Counted from the first letter of the stretch, positions 5,690-13,541 are shown. The stretch is 19,528 nucleotides of DNA from an uncultured Clostridia bacterium (GCA_947177545.1 CAMWVF010000004.1:1-19528), one strand, 5' to 3'. Numbers and translations: made by a program. Notes: generated by a model from the sequence alone, not told the origin.

Positions 5690-6409
5690 ATGCCAAGATT
5701 TTTTACCCCCGAAAAACCCTCCGGGATAATAACAGTAACAGGAAGCGACGCGCGGCACATAGGCTTCTCCCTGCGCATGAGGGTGGGAGACAAGCTTACC
5801 TTCTGCCACGGCGGAACGGACTATTCCTGCGCCATTGAAAGCATGACGGAAAGCGAGGTCATATGCCGTGTGGAAGGTTGCGCGCCCACTCTTGCGGAAC
5901 CCTCCGTCAGTCTGACTATTTATCAGGCTTACCCAAAGCAGGACAAGCTTGAACTTATTATCCAAAAGACTGCCGAGCTGGGAGCCTGCCGTATTGTGCC
6001 GTTTTTGTCTGCAAGGTGCGTGGCTCGTCCCGACAAAAAGACCTATGAAAAAAAGCAGGCGCGCTTTCAAAAAATTGCGGAAGAAGCCGCCAAGCAGTCG
6101 GGCAGGGGACGTATACCCGAGATAACTCCCATTATGACATTTGCCGAGGCTTTGGAAGACATGAGCCGCTGCGATACACGTCTGCTTTGCTATGAAAACG
6201 GCGGTAAGCGTCTTAAAGATACGGACTTCCCCGAGCAGGGCAGTATCGGCGTAATGATAGGCTCCGAGGGGGGCTTTGAACGGAGTGAAGCCGAGACTGC
6301 GGAGAAAGCGGGAGCTACCCCCATATGGCTGGGGGAACGTATACTGCGGTGCGAGACCTGCCCTATAGCGGTTACTGCTATAATAATGAATCTTACTGAT
6401 AATATGTAA
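5690..6409 (+). CDS. rsmE: 16S rRNA m3U1498 methyltransferase RsmE, 239 aa
   Basis: RsmE transfers a methyl group from S-adenosylmethionine to N3 of U1498 of 16S rRNA. It shows an N-terminal PUA-like part (DARHIGFSLRMRVGD), the QKTAELG segment (92-98), and the SPOUT trefoil-knot motifs MIGSEGGF (189-196) and LGERILRCET (214-223). Family proteins often end ETA; here ETCPIAV retains the rest. The frame is open upstream, but AAGAGGA seven bases before ATG 5690 fixes the start. It follows the 41-codon ORF almost without gap and is followed, after 92 bases, by the pseudouridine synthase. Confidence 0.95.
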   Translation: MPRFFTPEKPSGIITVTGSDARHIGFSLRMRVGDKLTFCHGGTDYSCAIESMTESEVICRVEGCAPTLAEPSVSLTIYQAYPKQDKLELIIQKTAELGACRIVPFLSARCVARPDKKTYEKKQARFQKIAEEAAKQSGRGRIPEITPIMTFAEALEDMSRCDTRLLCYENGGKRLKDTDFPEQGSIGVMIGSEGGFERSEAETAEKAGATPIWLGERILRCETCPIAVTAIIMNLTDNM

Positions 6410-6501
6410 ATCAGAGGATATATGACATGAAATAAAAAATTTCTGCAAATTATCTTCTGTTTTCTAACCTCTATTCTCTATTTTCTAAAAGGAGTACTCC
6501 A

Positions 6502-7224
6502 ATGCAAAAACAACGTCTGGATAAATTTCTTTCAAACCAACTTAATATTTCCCGCGCCGACGCTAAAGAGCTTATCAAAAAGCGTCTCGTCTCTGTGAAC
6601 GGCGATAATGCAAAGCTGTTTGACATGAAGATAGACCCCGAACGGGACGCTGTTTCCTCCGAGGGAAAAAAGATAACCTACCGAGAGCACATCTATATAA
6701 TGCTGAACAAGCCTGCGGGAGTTGTCTGCGCTACCCGTGACAAGCTGTCCGAAACCGTCCTTGAGCTTATTCCCGAGGAGCTTCGCCGCGAGGGACTTTT
6801 CCCCGCAGGCAGGCTTGACAAGGACACGGTGGGGTTTGTGCTTATTACCGACGACGGAGGATTTGCCCACGATATTCTGTCCCCCAAAAAACACGTGGAC
6901 AAAAAGTATTTTGCCGTTTTGGAAAAAAATATTACAGAGCATGACATAGATTTGCTGAAATCGGGAATTACTATAGACGGCGGAGAAAAATGCCTGCCCG
7001 CAGAAGCCGTGACCGCAGGTAAGCAGAATGAGATCGTCCTTACGCTGCGGGAGGGAAAATATCATCAGGTGAAACGTATGGCTGAAGCTTTGGGAAACAA
7101 GGTGCTGTACCTCAAACGGATAAACATCGGAGGTCTTGCTCTGGACGAGAAACTGAAGGAGGGTGAATGTCGGGAAATTACTGCGGCTGAGCTCGAAATT
7201 CTTAAAAAAAGAGAGAAAAATTAA
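6502..7224 (+). CDS. rsuA: RsuA/RluB-family rRNA pseudouridine synthase, 240 aa
   Basis: The protein isomerises uridine to pseudouridine in rRNA; RsuA itself acts at position 516 of 16S rRNA, but the target here is inferred only from family. Residues 1-60 form an S4 RNA-binding domain (QRLDKFLSNQLNISRADAKE). The catalytic motif is AGRLDKDTVGF with Asp106; most family members have GLLLLT where this one has GFVLIT, a conservative change. YHQVKRMAEALGNKV is the typical motif III. AAAAGGAG, within the palindrome GGAGTACTCC, precedes the ATG. It is probably cotranscribed with rsmE, another rRNA-modifying gene. Confidence 0.92.
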   Translation: MQKQRLDKFLSNQLNISRADAKELIKKRLVSVNGDNAKLFDMKIDPERDAVSSEGKKITYREHIYIMLNKPAGVVCATRDKLSETVLELIPEELRREGLFPAGRLDKDTVGFVLITDDGGFAHDILSPKKHVDKKYFAVLEKNITEHDIDLLKSGITIDGGEKCLPAEAVTAGKQNEIVLTLREGKYHQVKRMAEALGNKVLYLKRINIGGLALDEKLKEGECREITAAELEILKKREKN

Positions 7225-7226
7225 CG

Positions 7227-7338
7227 CTATACTCTAAATTGCACAAAAAAACAATGAAAAATTTGGCAGGCTCAAAGTCCCTCAATATATTGTGCCGTAC
7301 CTGCCGTTTTCACTACTCTATGCTCTAAATTGCACAAA
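7227..7338 (+). repeat. 21-nt direct repeats in a 312-base gene-free stretch
   Basis: CTATACTCTAAATTGCACAAA (7227-7247) recurs at 7318-7338 with one A-to-G change, 91 bases later. Between the copies GGCAGG (7265-7270) can pair with CCTGCC (7300-7305). The gene-free interval 7225-7536 otherwise contains only the promoter of the next gene; no ORF with a ribosome site was seen. Confidence 0.55.
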
Positions 7339-7452
7339 TAAATCTCAAAGTTTTATGCAAAAACATTAGTTTTTTCGGCGTAATCCTTTCGCTGCGTTAA
7401 TTTTTCGTCAATCTAAATAAATAAGGTTTTGTAAGTTTGGTTAATAAATGAC

Positions 7453-7482
7453 TTGAAATTTGTGTGCGAAATTTGGTATTAT
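7453..7482 (+). promoter_or_regulatory. probable promoter of the sugar-importer ATPase gene
   Basis: TTGAAA (7453-7458), 18 bases and TATTAT (7477-7482), 55 bases before the start codon. The -35 and -10 each deviate at one position and the spacing is one base long. Confidence 0.55.
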
Positions 7483-7536
7483 ATTAACATAGCCGAATGT
7501 ATATCGGCAAGACTATTTTTGGGAGGTCTGCAAAAA

Positions 7537-8679
7537 ATGGCAAGTTTATCACTCAGATCCATTTATAAGAAATACCCCGGCGGCGTAGTTGCCGTTTCAG
7601 ACGTAAACCTTGAGATCAGAGACAAGGAATTCGTTATCCTTGTAGGTCCTTCAGGATGCGGTAAGTCCACAACTCTCCGTATGATCGCAGGTCTTGAGGA
7701 AATCTCCGAGGGCGAGCTTTATATCGGCGACAGACTCGTTAACGACGTTGCTCCTAAGGACAGAGATATCGCGATGGTTTTCCAGAACTACGCTCTGTAT
7801 CCTCATATGACTGTATATGATAATATGGCTTTCGGTCTTAAGCTCCGTAAAGTACCTAAGGACGAGATCAACCGTAAGGTTGAAGAAGCTGCAAGAATTC
7901 TCGACATCTCTCACCTTCTCAGCAGAAAGCCTAAGGCTCTCTCCGGCGGTCAGAGACAGCGTGTTGCTTTGGGTCGTGCTATCGTTCGTGAGCCTCAGGT
8001 ATTCCTCCTCGACGAGCCTCTTTCCAACTTGGACGCGAAGCTCCGTGCACAGATGAGAACCGAGATCTCCAAGCTCCATCAGAAGCTGGGTACTACATTT
8101 ATCTATGTAACCCACGACCAGACAGAGGCTATGACAATGGGTGACCGTATCGTTGTTATGAAGGACGGCTTCATTCAGCAGGTTGACTCTCCTCAGAACC
8201 TCTATACAAACCCTGTTAACCAGTTCGTTGCAGGCTTCATGGGTTCACCTCAGATGAACTTTGTTGACGCTTTCCTCAGAAAGATCGACGGCAAATTTGC
8301 TATCGAGTTCGGCTCCGAGGACACCAAGACAAGCCGCGGCAAGAAGTACTATGTTGAGCTTCCCGAGGCTAAGGTTGAAGAGGCTGTTCTTAACGAGTAC
8401 GTTGACAAGGAGATCATCATGGGCGTTCGTCCCGAGAATATCCACGATGAGGAAATGTTCCTCTCCGCTGCTAAGACAGGCGTTATCGACGCTAATGTTG
8501 AGATCACCGAAATGATGGGTGCAGAGACATTCCTGTACCTGAACTGCGAGGGTATTCCTCTCACAGCACGTGTTGATCCTCGTTCAACAGCTCGTCCTCA
8601 GGACACTATCAAGGTTGCTATCGATCCTAACAAGGTTCACATCTTTGACAAGGAAACTGAAAAGACTGTTGTCAACTGA
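7537..8679 (+). CDS. msmK: MsmK/UgpC-type sugar ABC importer ATPase, 380 aa
   Basis: This is the cytoplasmic ATPase of carbohydrate-importing (CUT1) ABC transporters. All nucleotide-binding motifs are intact: Walker [10 protein letters not shown] (37-45), Q-loop VFQNYALYP, signature LSGGQRQR (135-142), Walker B VFLLDEP with Glu160, D-loop SNLD, and His193 in VTHDQTEA. Residues about 230-380 form the MalK-type regulatory/TOBE domain ([16 protein letters not shown]). The frame extends upstream to 7453, but that lies in the promoter; GGGAGG (7521-7526) sets ATG 7537. No permease or binding protein is adjacent, and promoter and terminator flank it alone. It may therefore serve several importers, as known for streptococcal MsmK. 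Codon use is strongly biased, suggesting high expression. Confidence 0.93.
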   Translation: MASLSLRSIYKKYPGGVVAVSDVNLEIRDKEFVILVGPSGCGKSTTLRMIAGLEEISEGELYIGDRLVNDVAPKDRDIAMVFQNYALYPHMTVYDNMAFGLKLRKVPKDEINRKVEEAARILDISHLLSRKPKALSGGQRQRVALGRAIVREPQVFLLDEPLSNLDAKLRAQMRTEISKLHQKLGTTFIYVTHDQTEAMTMGDRIVVMKDGFIQQVDSPQNLYTNPVNQFVAGFMGSPQMNFVDAFLRKIDGKFAIEFGSEDTKTSRGKKYYVELPEAKVEEAVLNEYVDKEIIMGVRPENIHDEEMFLSAAKTGVIDANVEITEMMGAETFLYLNCEGIPLTARVDPRSTARPQDTIKVAIDPNKVHIFDKETEKTVVN

Positions 8680-8751
8680 TTGCACATTTAATCTGAATAT
8701 TGACCGTCTCCATAAAGTGGGGCAGCGGTAAAAAGTATTCTAATGTTTTAG

Positions 8752-8790
8752 AAAAGGCTGCGTAGAAACATATGCAGCCTTTTTATTTTT
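8752..8790 (+). terminator. terminator of the ATPase gene
   Basis: AAAAGGCTGC (8752-8761) pairs with GCAGCCTTTT (8774-8783) around 12 nt, followed by TATTTTTATC. The rest of 8680-8904 shows no gene. Confidence 0.88.
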
Positions 8791-8904
8791 ATCATAATCC
8801 CTGCGGTCGGCGGTCGTGACTGCGGATTTGATGAGGCAGCAGTAACCGTGACCTTTATAATATTCAAAAGAAAAGAACATCATTATATCTGAAAGGGTGA
8901 TACA

Positions 8905-9483
8905 ATGAAAAACATTATGGTGATAGTCGGCGGCGGACGACCGAACGGTAACACATCACAGCTTGTAACCGCATTTTCAAAAGGCGCGGAGGACGCGGGA
9001 CACAAGGTCGAGATAGTATCGCTGGTGAAAAACGAGGTAAAGGGCTGCCTTGGCTGCAACGCCTGTCGATACGGAAAACCTTGCGTTCAGCGTGACAGTT
9101 TTAATGAACTTATCCCAAAAATTATGGAAGCTGATATGTTGGTGTTTGCCTCTCCGCTTTATTTCTGGACTATATCCGCACGAATGAAGGCTTTTATTGA
9201 AAGATTTTATTGCCTTGCGGAGGAAGATACAAACCCGAATCTCGGACGCTATGAAAAATATCCGGAAAAAGATTGCGCATTGCTTATGACAGCGGCGGAT
9301 AACTTGTTTTGGACATTTGAGCAAGCAGTGTCGTATTACAGATTTACGCTGATAAATTATCTTGGATTTCATGATAAGGGAATGCTTACGGCAGGCGGCT
9401 GCGGCGACACTAACGGAAAGCCGCAGATCGAACATACGGAGCATTTGAGAAATGCATATGAGTTTGGTAAAAAAATATATTAA
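8905..9483 (+). CDS. flavodoxin-fold NAD(P)H-dependent FMN reductase-like protein, 192 aa
   Basis: The FMN phosphate-binding loop GGGRPNGNT (9-17) and the SPLYFWTISARMKAFIERF segment (83-101) are typical of the NADPH-dependent FMN reductase / iron-sulfur flavoprotein family. Cys48, Cys51, Cys54 and Cys60 in GCLGCNACRYGKPC resemble the compact cysteine cluster of iron-sulfur flavoproteins. Many relatives with the same pattern are annotated simply as NAD(P)H oxidoreductases, so a bound cluster is not certain. Physiological substrate is unknown. AAAGGGTGA precedes the ATG. It is isolated between two terminators. Confidence 0.85.
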   Translation: MKNIMVIVGGGRPNGNTSQLVTAFSKGAEDAGHKVEIVSLVKNEVKGCLGCNACRYGKPCVQRDSFNELIPKIMEADMLVFASPLYFWTISARMKAFIERFYCLAEEDTNPNLGRYEKYPEKDCALLMTAADNLFWTFEQAVSYYRFTLINYLGFHDKGMLTAGGCGDTNGKPQIEHTEHLRNAYEFGKKIY

Positions 9484-9497
9484 AAAGGAGATTGTTG

Positions 9498-9542
9498 ATG
9501 ATTGATTTTGGCTGTCGGTTAAACAACATATTGTTTTCATAA
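9498..9542 (+). pseudogene. 14-codon ORF behind the flavoprotein, possible gene remnant
   Basis: AAAAAGGAG (9482-9490) stands seven bases before ATG 9498, and the frame closes at 9540-9542 after 14 codons (MIDFGCRLNNILFS). The good ribosome site with almost no gene suggests the start of a deleted downstream gene or a very small peptide. Confidence 0.3.
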
Positions 9543-9581
9543 TTTAAGTTTGAGAAGCATTTTATTTTATTATTATATAAT

Positions 9582-9616
9582 AAACAGTCTGCGTCTATAA
9601 AAGATGCAGACTGTTT
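9582..9616. terminator. bidirectional terminator between flavoprotein and metY
   Basis: AAACAGTCTGCGTCT (9582-9596) pairs with 9602-9616 over 15 bp (one G-U) around a 5-nt loop. The stem runs out in TTTTATAA rightward and in TTTATTATATAATAA leftward. It stands between convergent genes. Confidence 0.85.
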
Positions 9617-9654
9617 TATAACCCACTGTACTTATCATTTTAACTACATTTTTG

Positions 9655-9681
9655 AAAACTTCTGTATCGCTGCCTGCCTGA
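9655..9681 (+). repeat. 27-nt repeat, copy 1, downstream of metY
   Basis: The stretch starting AAAACTTCTGTATCGCTGCC matches the reverse complement of 11229-11255 at 24 of 27 positions. The two copies thus flank metY as an inverted pair 1.5 kb apart. Confidence 0.6.
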
Positions 9682-9711
9682 TTTCGGTAAGTTTTTTTAT
9701 TTTATGAACGC

Positions 9712-11010
9712 TTATTTAATCGACTTAAAAGCTTCGTCCAAATCAAAAATAATATCATCGATATGCTCCGTACCTATTGAAAGACGAATAGTGTTGGGCT
9801 TAATGCCCTGCTCCGCAAGCTCGGTTTCGTTGAGCTGGGAATGTGTGGTGGAAGCAGGGTGAATTGCAAGGCTCTTAACGTCCGCAACGTTGGCAAGCAG
9901 GGAAAAGATTTGCAGATTGTCAATAAATTTCTTAGCGTCCTCCTCGCCGCCCTTTATCTCAAATGTGAATATAGAGCCGCCGCCGTTAGGGAAATACTTA
10001 TCGTAAAGACGCTTCTGCTCTCCGTCTGCAAGAGAAGGGTGATTTACCTTTTCCACCTGTGGGTGATTTTTCAGGAAATTCACTACCTTTATAGTGTTTT
10101 CAACATGGCGTTCCACCCTCAGGGACAGAGTTTCCAGTCCCTGCAAGAAAATAAACGCATGGAAAGGCGAAAGGGTAGCTCCCGTGTCCCGAAGAAGAAT
10201 AGCGCGTATTTTTGTGACGAACGCCGCCGCTCCCACAGCCTTTGTAAAGCTTACGCCATGGTAGCTTGGGTTAGGCTCGGTGAGAGACGGAAACTTTCCG
10301 CTTGCCTCCCAGTCGAACTTGCCGCTGTCAACGATAACGCCGCCGATAGCAGTACCGTGTCCGCCGATAAATTTTGTCGCCGAGTGAACCACAATATCCG
10401 CCCCGTGCTCAATAGGTCTGATAAGGAAAGGTGTACCGAAGGTGTTGTCGATAACAAGGGGTATCTTGTGCTTGTGGGCAATTTCGGCGGTCTTTTCAAT
10501 GTCGATAAGGTTGGAATTAGGGTTGCCGAGGGTCTCGATAAAAATCGCCTTAGTGTTTTCCTGTATTGCCCTTTCAAAAGCGCCCTCATCGTCGGGGTCG
10601 ACGAATGTTGCTGTAATTCCGTAGGTGGGCAGGGTGTGCGCTAAAAGATTATATGTACCGCCGTATATTGTTTTTGCGGCGACAATGTGATCCCCAGCCC
10701 CCGCAAGGTTCTGAATGGTGTAGGTTATGGCAGCCGAACCCGAAGCTACCGCAAGAGCAGCAACTCCTCCCTCCAGAGCGGCAATTCTCTGCTCAAAAAC
10801 ATCTTGGGTCGGATTGGTGAGACGACCGTAAATGTTTCCCGCGTCCTTCAGAGCGAACCTGTCCGCCGCGTGCTGTGAGTTGTGAAAAACATACGAAGAA
10901 GTCGCATAGATAGGCACCGCTCTCGCGTCGGTAACTGGGTCGGGGTTTTCCTGTCCGATATGGAGCTGCTTGGTCTCAAACCTTAAATTTCTTTCATTAA
11001 AATTACTCAT
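9712..11010 (-). CDS. metY: O-acetylhomoserine sulfhydrylase (aminocarboxypropyltransferase), 432 aa
   Basis: This PLP enzyme of the Cys/Met-metabolism family makes homocysteine from O-acetylhomoserine and sulfide; some members also use O-acetylserine. The PLP lysine is Lys213 in [14 protein letters not shown]. Asp188 in [10 protein letters not shown] pairs with the pyridine nitrogen, and Tyr61/Arg63 in IYGRLTNPT bind phosphate of the neighbouring subunit. The N-terminus [15 protein letters not shown] and the overall length of about 430, longer than MetB/MetC, are typical of MetY. AAGGAG lies 11 bases before the ATG. It is a single-gene unit from a strong promoter with a dyad just downstream of the start point, suggesting control by sulfur status; no SAM riboswitch was recognised in its 150-nt leader. 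Confidence 0.93.
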   Translation of the reverse strand: MSNFNERNLRFETKQLHIGQENPDPVTDARAVPIYATSSYVFHNSQHAADRFALKDAGNIYGRLTNPTQDVFEQRIAALEGGVAALAVASGSAAITYTIQNLAGAGDHIVAAKTIYGGTYNLLAHTLPTYGITATFVDPDDEGAFERAIQENTKAIFIETLGNPNSNLIDIEKTAEIAHKHKIPLVIDNTFGTPFLIRPIEHGADIVVHSATKFIGGHGTAIGGVIVDSGKFDWEASGKFPSLTEPNPSYHGVSFTKAVGAAAFVTKIRAILLRDTGATLSPFHAFIFLQGLETLSLRVERHVENTIKVVNFLKNHPQVEKVNHPSLADGEQKRLYDKYFPNGGGSIFTFEIKGGEEDAKKFIDNLQIFSLLANVADVKSLAIHPASTTHSQLNETELAEQGIKPNTIRLSIGTEHIDDIIFDLDEAFKSIK

Positions 11011-11138
11011 TGTAAAAATCTCCTTATAATTTATTTATGGTATATTTCTGTACTCTATTCCTAATTTTCTTGCCTATGTCCGCACATTCGCTTGCTTAAA
11101 ATAACCATTTCGGACTGTTCCTTTCATTTGATATATTA

Positions 11139-11155
11139 CCTATATGTTTAATAGG
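11139..11155. promoter_or_regulatory. possible repressor site downstream of the metY promoter
   Basis: CCTAT (11139-11143) and ATAGG (11151-11155) form a dyad with a 7-bp centre, 8 to 24 bases inside the predicted transcript. Location suits a roadblock repressor. Rrf2-type sulfur regulators such as CymR use A/T-rich dyads of this general form, but I cannot confirm the consensus. Confidence 0.4.
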
Positions 11156-11169
11156 ATTAGTATGGTTAT

Positions 11170-11198
11170 ATTATACATCAAAAAAATCCCTTTGTCAA
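11170..11198 (-). promoter_or_regulatory. metY promoter
   Basis: On the minus strand TTGACA (11193-11198), 17 bases, TATAAT (11170-11175): a perfect consensus promoter. It leaves a leader of about 150 nt before metY. Confidence 0.85.
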
Positions 11199-11228
11199 GG
11201 GGGTTTAAAAAATTTTTTATGGGGACAT

Positions 11229-11255
11229 TTAGACAGGCAGCAATACAGAAGTTTT
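11229..11255 (-). repeat. 27-nt repeat, copy 2, upstream of metY
   Basis: This is the inverted partner of 9655-9681 with three transitions in 27. It lies just upstream of the metY promoter. Confidence 0.6.
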
Positions 11256-11271
11256 GCTACTCATGTGAACA

Positions 11272-11321
11272 CTTTACCCTTATTGACATAGTATGCCGAT
11301 AAGGGTAAAGGCTCAGCCTTT
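11272..11321. repeat. two overlapping hairpins in the metY-parB interval
   Basis: CTTTACCCTTAT (11272-11283) pairs perfectly with ATAAGGGTAAAG (11299-11310) over a 15-nt loop. AAAGGC (11307-11312) pairs with GCCTTT (11316-11321). The two stems share AAAG and exclude one another. Neither ends in a clean T tract on either strand. The remaining part to 11449 includes GCCCC/GGGGC hairpin sequence but no credible gene; parB transcripts would run into this region. Confidence 0.5.
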
Positions 11322-11449
11322 TCGTCCCCCTATAATTTTATTCACCCGCCCCTTGGGGGGCTGCGCAAAACAAATAATACGCATGTATAATATTCTGTGG
11401 AGACTCTTAACCGGCACTGCGTTTGCAGGTTTCCGCGGGGATCCCTTAC

Positions 11450-12373
11450 TCAGTACATCGTCAGCTTGTCCGCAATTTCTGAAAGCTCGCTCTGCTCGTA
11501 AAAATCAATGGTAATGCTTCCCCTCTCGCCATCCTTTGAGGAAATGCGCACCTTTCTTCCCAGATGCTTTTCAAGACTTATCTGCATTTCAGTGATAAAG
11601 GGAGTACTCTCACAAAAGCTGTTTTCCGACGCTGAAGTCTCCCCCGCCTCGGTACTTTCGGTTTTTTTATCCGCAGAACTTTCCGTCCCCGCCTTTTCTT
11701 CGGGAGCATTTTCCGCCGTACCCTTTGCAGCTATCTTTTCAATTCCGCGGACGGTTATTTTCCCTGCCGCTGCGTCCTTTGCAAGAGAAACCATGTCCTC
11801 CTCGTTTTCAACTGCTGCGATAGCTTTAGCCTGCCCCACGGAAATTTCCCGCTTTCTAAGCATTTCCACCAAAGCCTCGGGAAGATTGAGCAGCCGCACA
11901 GAGTTCGCAATAGCCGAACGGGATTTTCCCACTGCCTTTGAAAGCTGCTCCTGTGTCATGCCGTACTCCTCCATAAGGGAACGGTAAGCTATTGCTTCTT
12001 CAATGGGGTTCAGATCCTCACGCTGAATATTTTCGATAAGAGCGATTTGGGCGGTCTCCTCATCGGTAAAGTCCTTTATAATTGCGGAAACCTCGCTGAG
12101 ACCCAGCATTCTGCAAGCCCGCCAACGGCGTTCACCTGCGACTATCTGATAGTTCGCCCCCATGGGACGTACCACAATAGGCTGAATAAGACCGTGCTGA
12201 CGGATACTGTCCGCAAGCTCGGCGATAGAGTTGTCGTCAAACTGCTGACGGGGCTGATTGCGGTTAGGCTCTATATCGGACATACGGAGAGTGACCGTAC
12301 CCTCGCCGCTGTCGCTGCCGTTATCGCCGAACAGGGCGTCAAGACCCTGACCGAGCGCTTTTTTCTTTGCCAT
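11450..12373 (-). CDS. parB: chromosome partitioning protein ParB (Spo0J), 307 aa
   Basis: ParB is a CTP-dependent clamp that loads at parS, spreads, and recruits SMC for origin segregation. After the N-terminal ParA-activating segment MAKKKALGQGLDALFGDN come NRNQPRQQFDD, the CTP-binding box AGERRWRA (79-86) and ENIQRED. The helix-turn-helix is about residues 139-163 (GKSRSAIANSVRLLN). A Ser/Glu/Thr-rich linker (about 213-255) and a C-terminal dimerisation domain follow. Arg152 and Gly180 are the residues expected of a parS-reading ParB rather than Noc. The start at 12373 is set by AGGAGG nine bases upstream; the longer frame lacks such support. It lies 100 bases after parA. Confidence 0.95.
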   Translation of the reverse strand: MAKKKALGQGLDALFGDNGSDSGEGTVTLRMSDIEPNRNQPRQQFDDNSIAELADSIRQHGLIQPIVVRPMGANYQIVAGERRWRACRMLGLSEVSAIIKDFTDEETAQIALIENIQREDLNPIEEAIAYRSLMEEYGMTQEQLSKAVGKSRSAIANSVRLLNLPEALVEMLRKREISVGQAKAIAAVENEEDMVSLAKDAAAGKITVRGIEKIAAKGTAENAPEEKAGTESSADKKTESTEAGETSASENSFCESTPFITEMQISLEKHLGRKVRISSKDGERGSITIDFYEQSELSEIADKLTMY

Positions 12374-12473
12374 GTTTAAATTCCTCCTAAATATTTTGTC
12401 AGTATCGTTAAATGTTATCAATTATTATGTTTTCCACAAAACCGATGCTGTATAGTAAACTATCATCTTAAGG

Positions 12474-13250
12474 TCAAGACTCAACCTTGTTGTGGCGTTT
12501 CAGCATTTCGTCCGTAAGAGCAATATATGCCTCCGCGCCGCGGGAAGCCTTGTCATAATAAACCACCGGCTTGCCGAAGCTGGGAGCCTCGCTTATGCGG
12601 ACATTTCTCGGAATAACCGTCTTGAACATTTTTTTCGGGAAATGTTTTTTCACCTCGCTGACAACCTGCGCCGTAAGGTTCAGTCTGCTGTCGAACATGG
12701 TGAAAAGTATGCCCTCAATATCAATAGTGGGGTTATACCGCTGCTTCACAAGTCTTATGGACTCGATAAGCTGAGAAAGTCCCTCCAGCGCAAAATACTC
12801 GCAGGTCATAGGCACCAGCACCGTATCGCAGGCGCAGAGTGCGTTTATAGGTATCAAAGACAGAGACGGAGGGCAGTCCAGCAAAATATAGTCATAATCC
12901 TGCCGAATGGTGAGAAGCTGCATTTTCATGCGCTTCTGCATATTGTCCACCTCAATAAGCTCGATATCAGCGGCAGCAAGCGCAGACGTCGCAGGCACGA
13001 GCCAGACATTGTCGAACTCGGTTTTTATCACAGCCTCCTGGATACGCCGCAGTCCGAGCAGCACATCATATGTAGACGCGCCGATACTTTTTTTCTTCAC
13101 GCCAAATCCGCTGGTAGTATTACCCTGTGCGTCCATATCGACGCACAGGACTTTTTTCTTTTTTTGACCGAGACAAGCGGCAAGGTTCACCACCGTAGTG
13201 GACTTACCCACGCCGCCCTTCTGATTAGCAACTGCAATAACAACAGACAT
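12474..13250 (-). CDS. parA: chromosome partitioning ATPase ParA (Soj), 258 aa
   Basis: ParA is a dimerising, DNA-binding P-loop ATPase that works with ParB-parS complexes and, as Soj, influences DnaA. The deviant Walker A KGGVGKSTT is at residues 11-19, with the signature Lys11 and catalytic Lys16. The Walker A' segment CVDMDAQGN has Asp40, and the Walker B segment is ILLDCPPS with Asp125. Length is normal for the chromosomal type, without the extra N-terminal domain of plasmid ParA. AAAGGA, inside the palindrome GGACGTCC, precedes the ATG. It forms an operon with parB, transcribed leftward from 13290-13318. Confidence 0.96.
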   Translation of the reverse strand: MSVVIAVANQKGGVGKSTTVVNLAACLGQKKKKVLCVDMDAQGNTTSGFGVKKKSIGASTYDVLLGLRRIQEAVIKTEFDNVWLVPATSALAAADIELIEVDNMQKRMKMQLLTIRQDYDYILLDCPPSLSLIPINALCACDTVLVPMTCEYFALEGLSQLIESIRLVKQRYNPTIDIEGILFTMFDSRLNLTAQVVSEVKKHFPKKMFKTVIPRNVRISEAPSFGKPVVYYDKASRGAEAYIALTDEMLKRHNKVES

Positions 13251-13289
13251 TTTGAGGACGTCCTTTCAGAAAAAATCATCAATATGAAT

Positions 13290-13318
13290 ATTATAGCACA
13301 TTTTCATTCTTATTGCAA
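13290..13318 (-). promoter_or_regulatory. parAB promoter
   Basis: On the minus strand TTGCAA (13313-13318), 17 bases and TATAAT (13290-13295), with TGC before the -10 box (extended -10). It stands 40 bases before parA. Confidence 0.8.
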
Positions 13319-13351
13319 CTTTTTTTTCCGCATTTCTTTATAATGTTTTTA

Positions 13352-13459
13352 TTACAGCTATTCCACGGAGAAAGTATACAAAATCAGAACCGAAATCTTG
13401 CGTATATATGTATTTTGGCGAAGGACTTTGTTTGCATTTTCAAGGCAAAATTGCTGTAA
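13352..13459 (-). repeat. MITE-like dispersed repeat, copy 2
   Basis: This 108-bp copy has imperfect 11-bp terminal inverted repeats, TTACAGCTATT (13352-13362) and AATTGCTGTAA (13449-13459). It matches 5322-5427 in opposite orientation. It fills most of the parA-spoIIP interval and ends eight bases before a parS site. It encodes nothing recognisable and no transposase is nearby. Confidence 0.7.
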
Positions 13460-13467
13460 ACAAAAAA

Positions 13468-13483
13468 TGTTCCACGTGGAACA
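13468..13483. other. parS: parS site 1
   Basis: TGTTCCACGTGGAACA is a perfect 16-bp palindrome that keeps the invariant parS core CACGTG and TGTT/AACA ends; it differs from the Bacillus form TGTTNCACGTGAAACA only in one inner base. It lies between parA and spoIIP. Confidence 0.88.
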
Positions 13484-13507
13484 AGTATGTTAATTTTTTA
13501 ACGAGAT

Positions 13508-13523
13508 TGTTTCACGTGGAACA
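13508..13523. other. parS: parS site 2
   Basis: TGTTTCACGTGGAACA, 24 bases after site 1. The core CACGTG is intact, and it is the same 16-mer as site 5. Confidence 0.88.
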
Positions 13524-13541
13524 TTTTTTAAATTAAACGGC

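Noticed and set aside
5669..6448. Open frame of 259 codons on the minus strand opposite rsmE
   Set aside because: It is antisense to a clear RsmE with conserved motifs; no domain or convincing ribosome site was seen.
7265..7305. GGCAGG/CCTGCC stem as terminator of rsuA
   Set aside because: The 29-nt loop is long and only GTTTT follows; not enough for an intrinsic terminator call.
9841..10644. Open frame of 267 codons on the plus strand opposite metY
   Set aside because: A shadow of the metY codon pattern without ribosome site or domain.
11011..11163. SAM riboswitch or T-box in the metY leader
   Set aside because: The 150-nt leader shows none of the conserved S-box or T-box elements and no terminator hairpin before the gene.
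11840..11860. Possible Noc-binding site near ATTTCCCGC
   Set aside because: Only one half of ATTTCCCGGGAAAT is present and it lies within parB coding sequence; no full Noc site was found in the window.
12492..13343. Open frame of 283 codons on the plus strand opposite parA
   Set aside because: It mirrors the ParA coding sequence and crosses its promoter; the translation has no recognisable motif.
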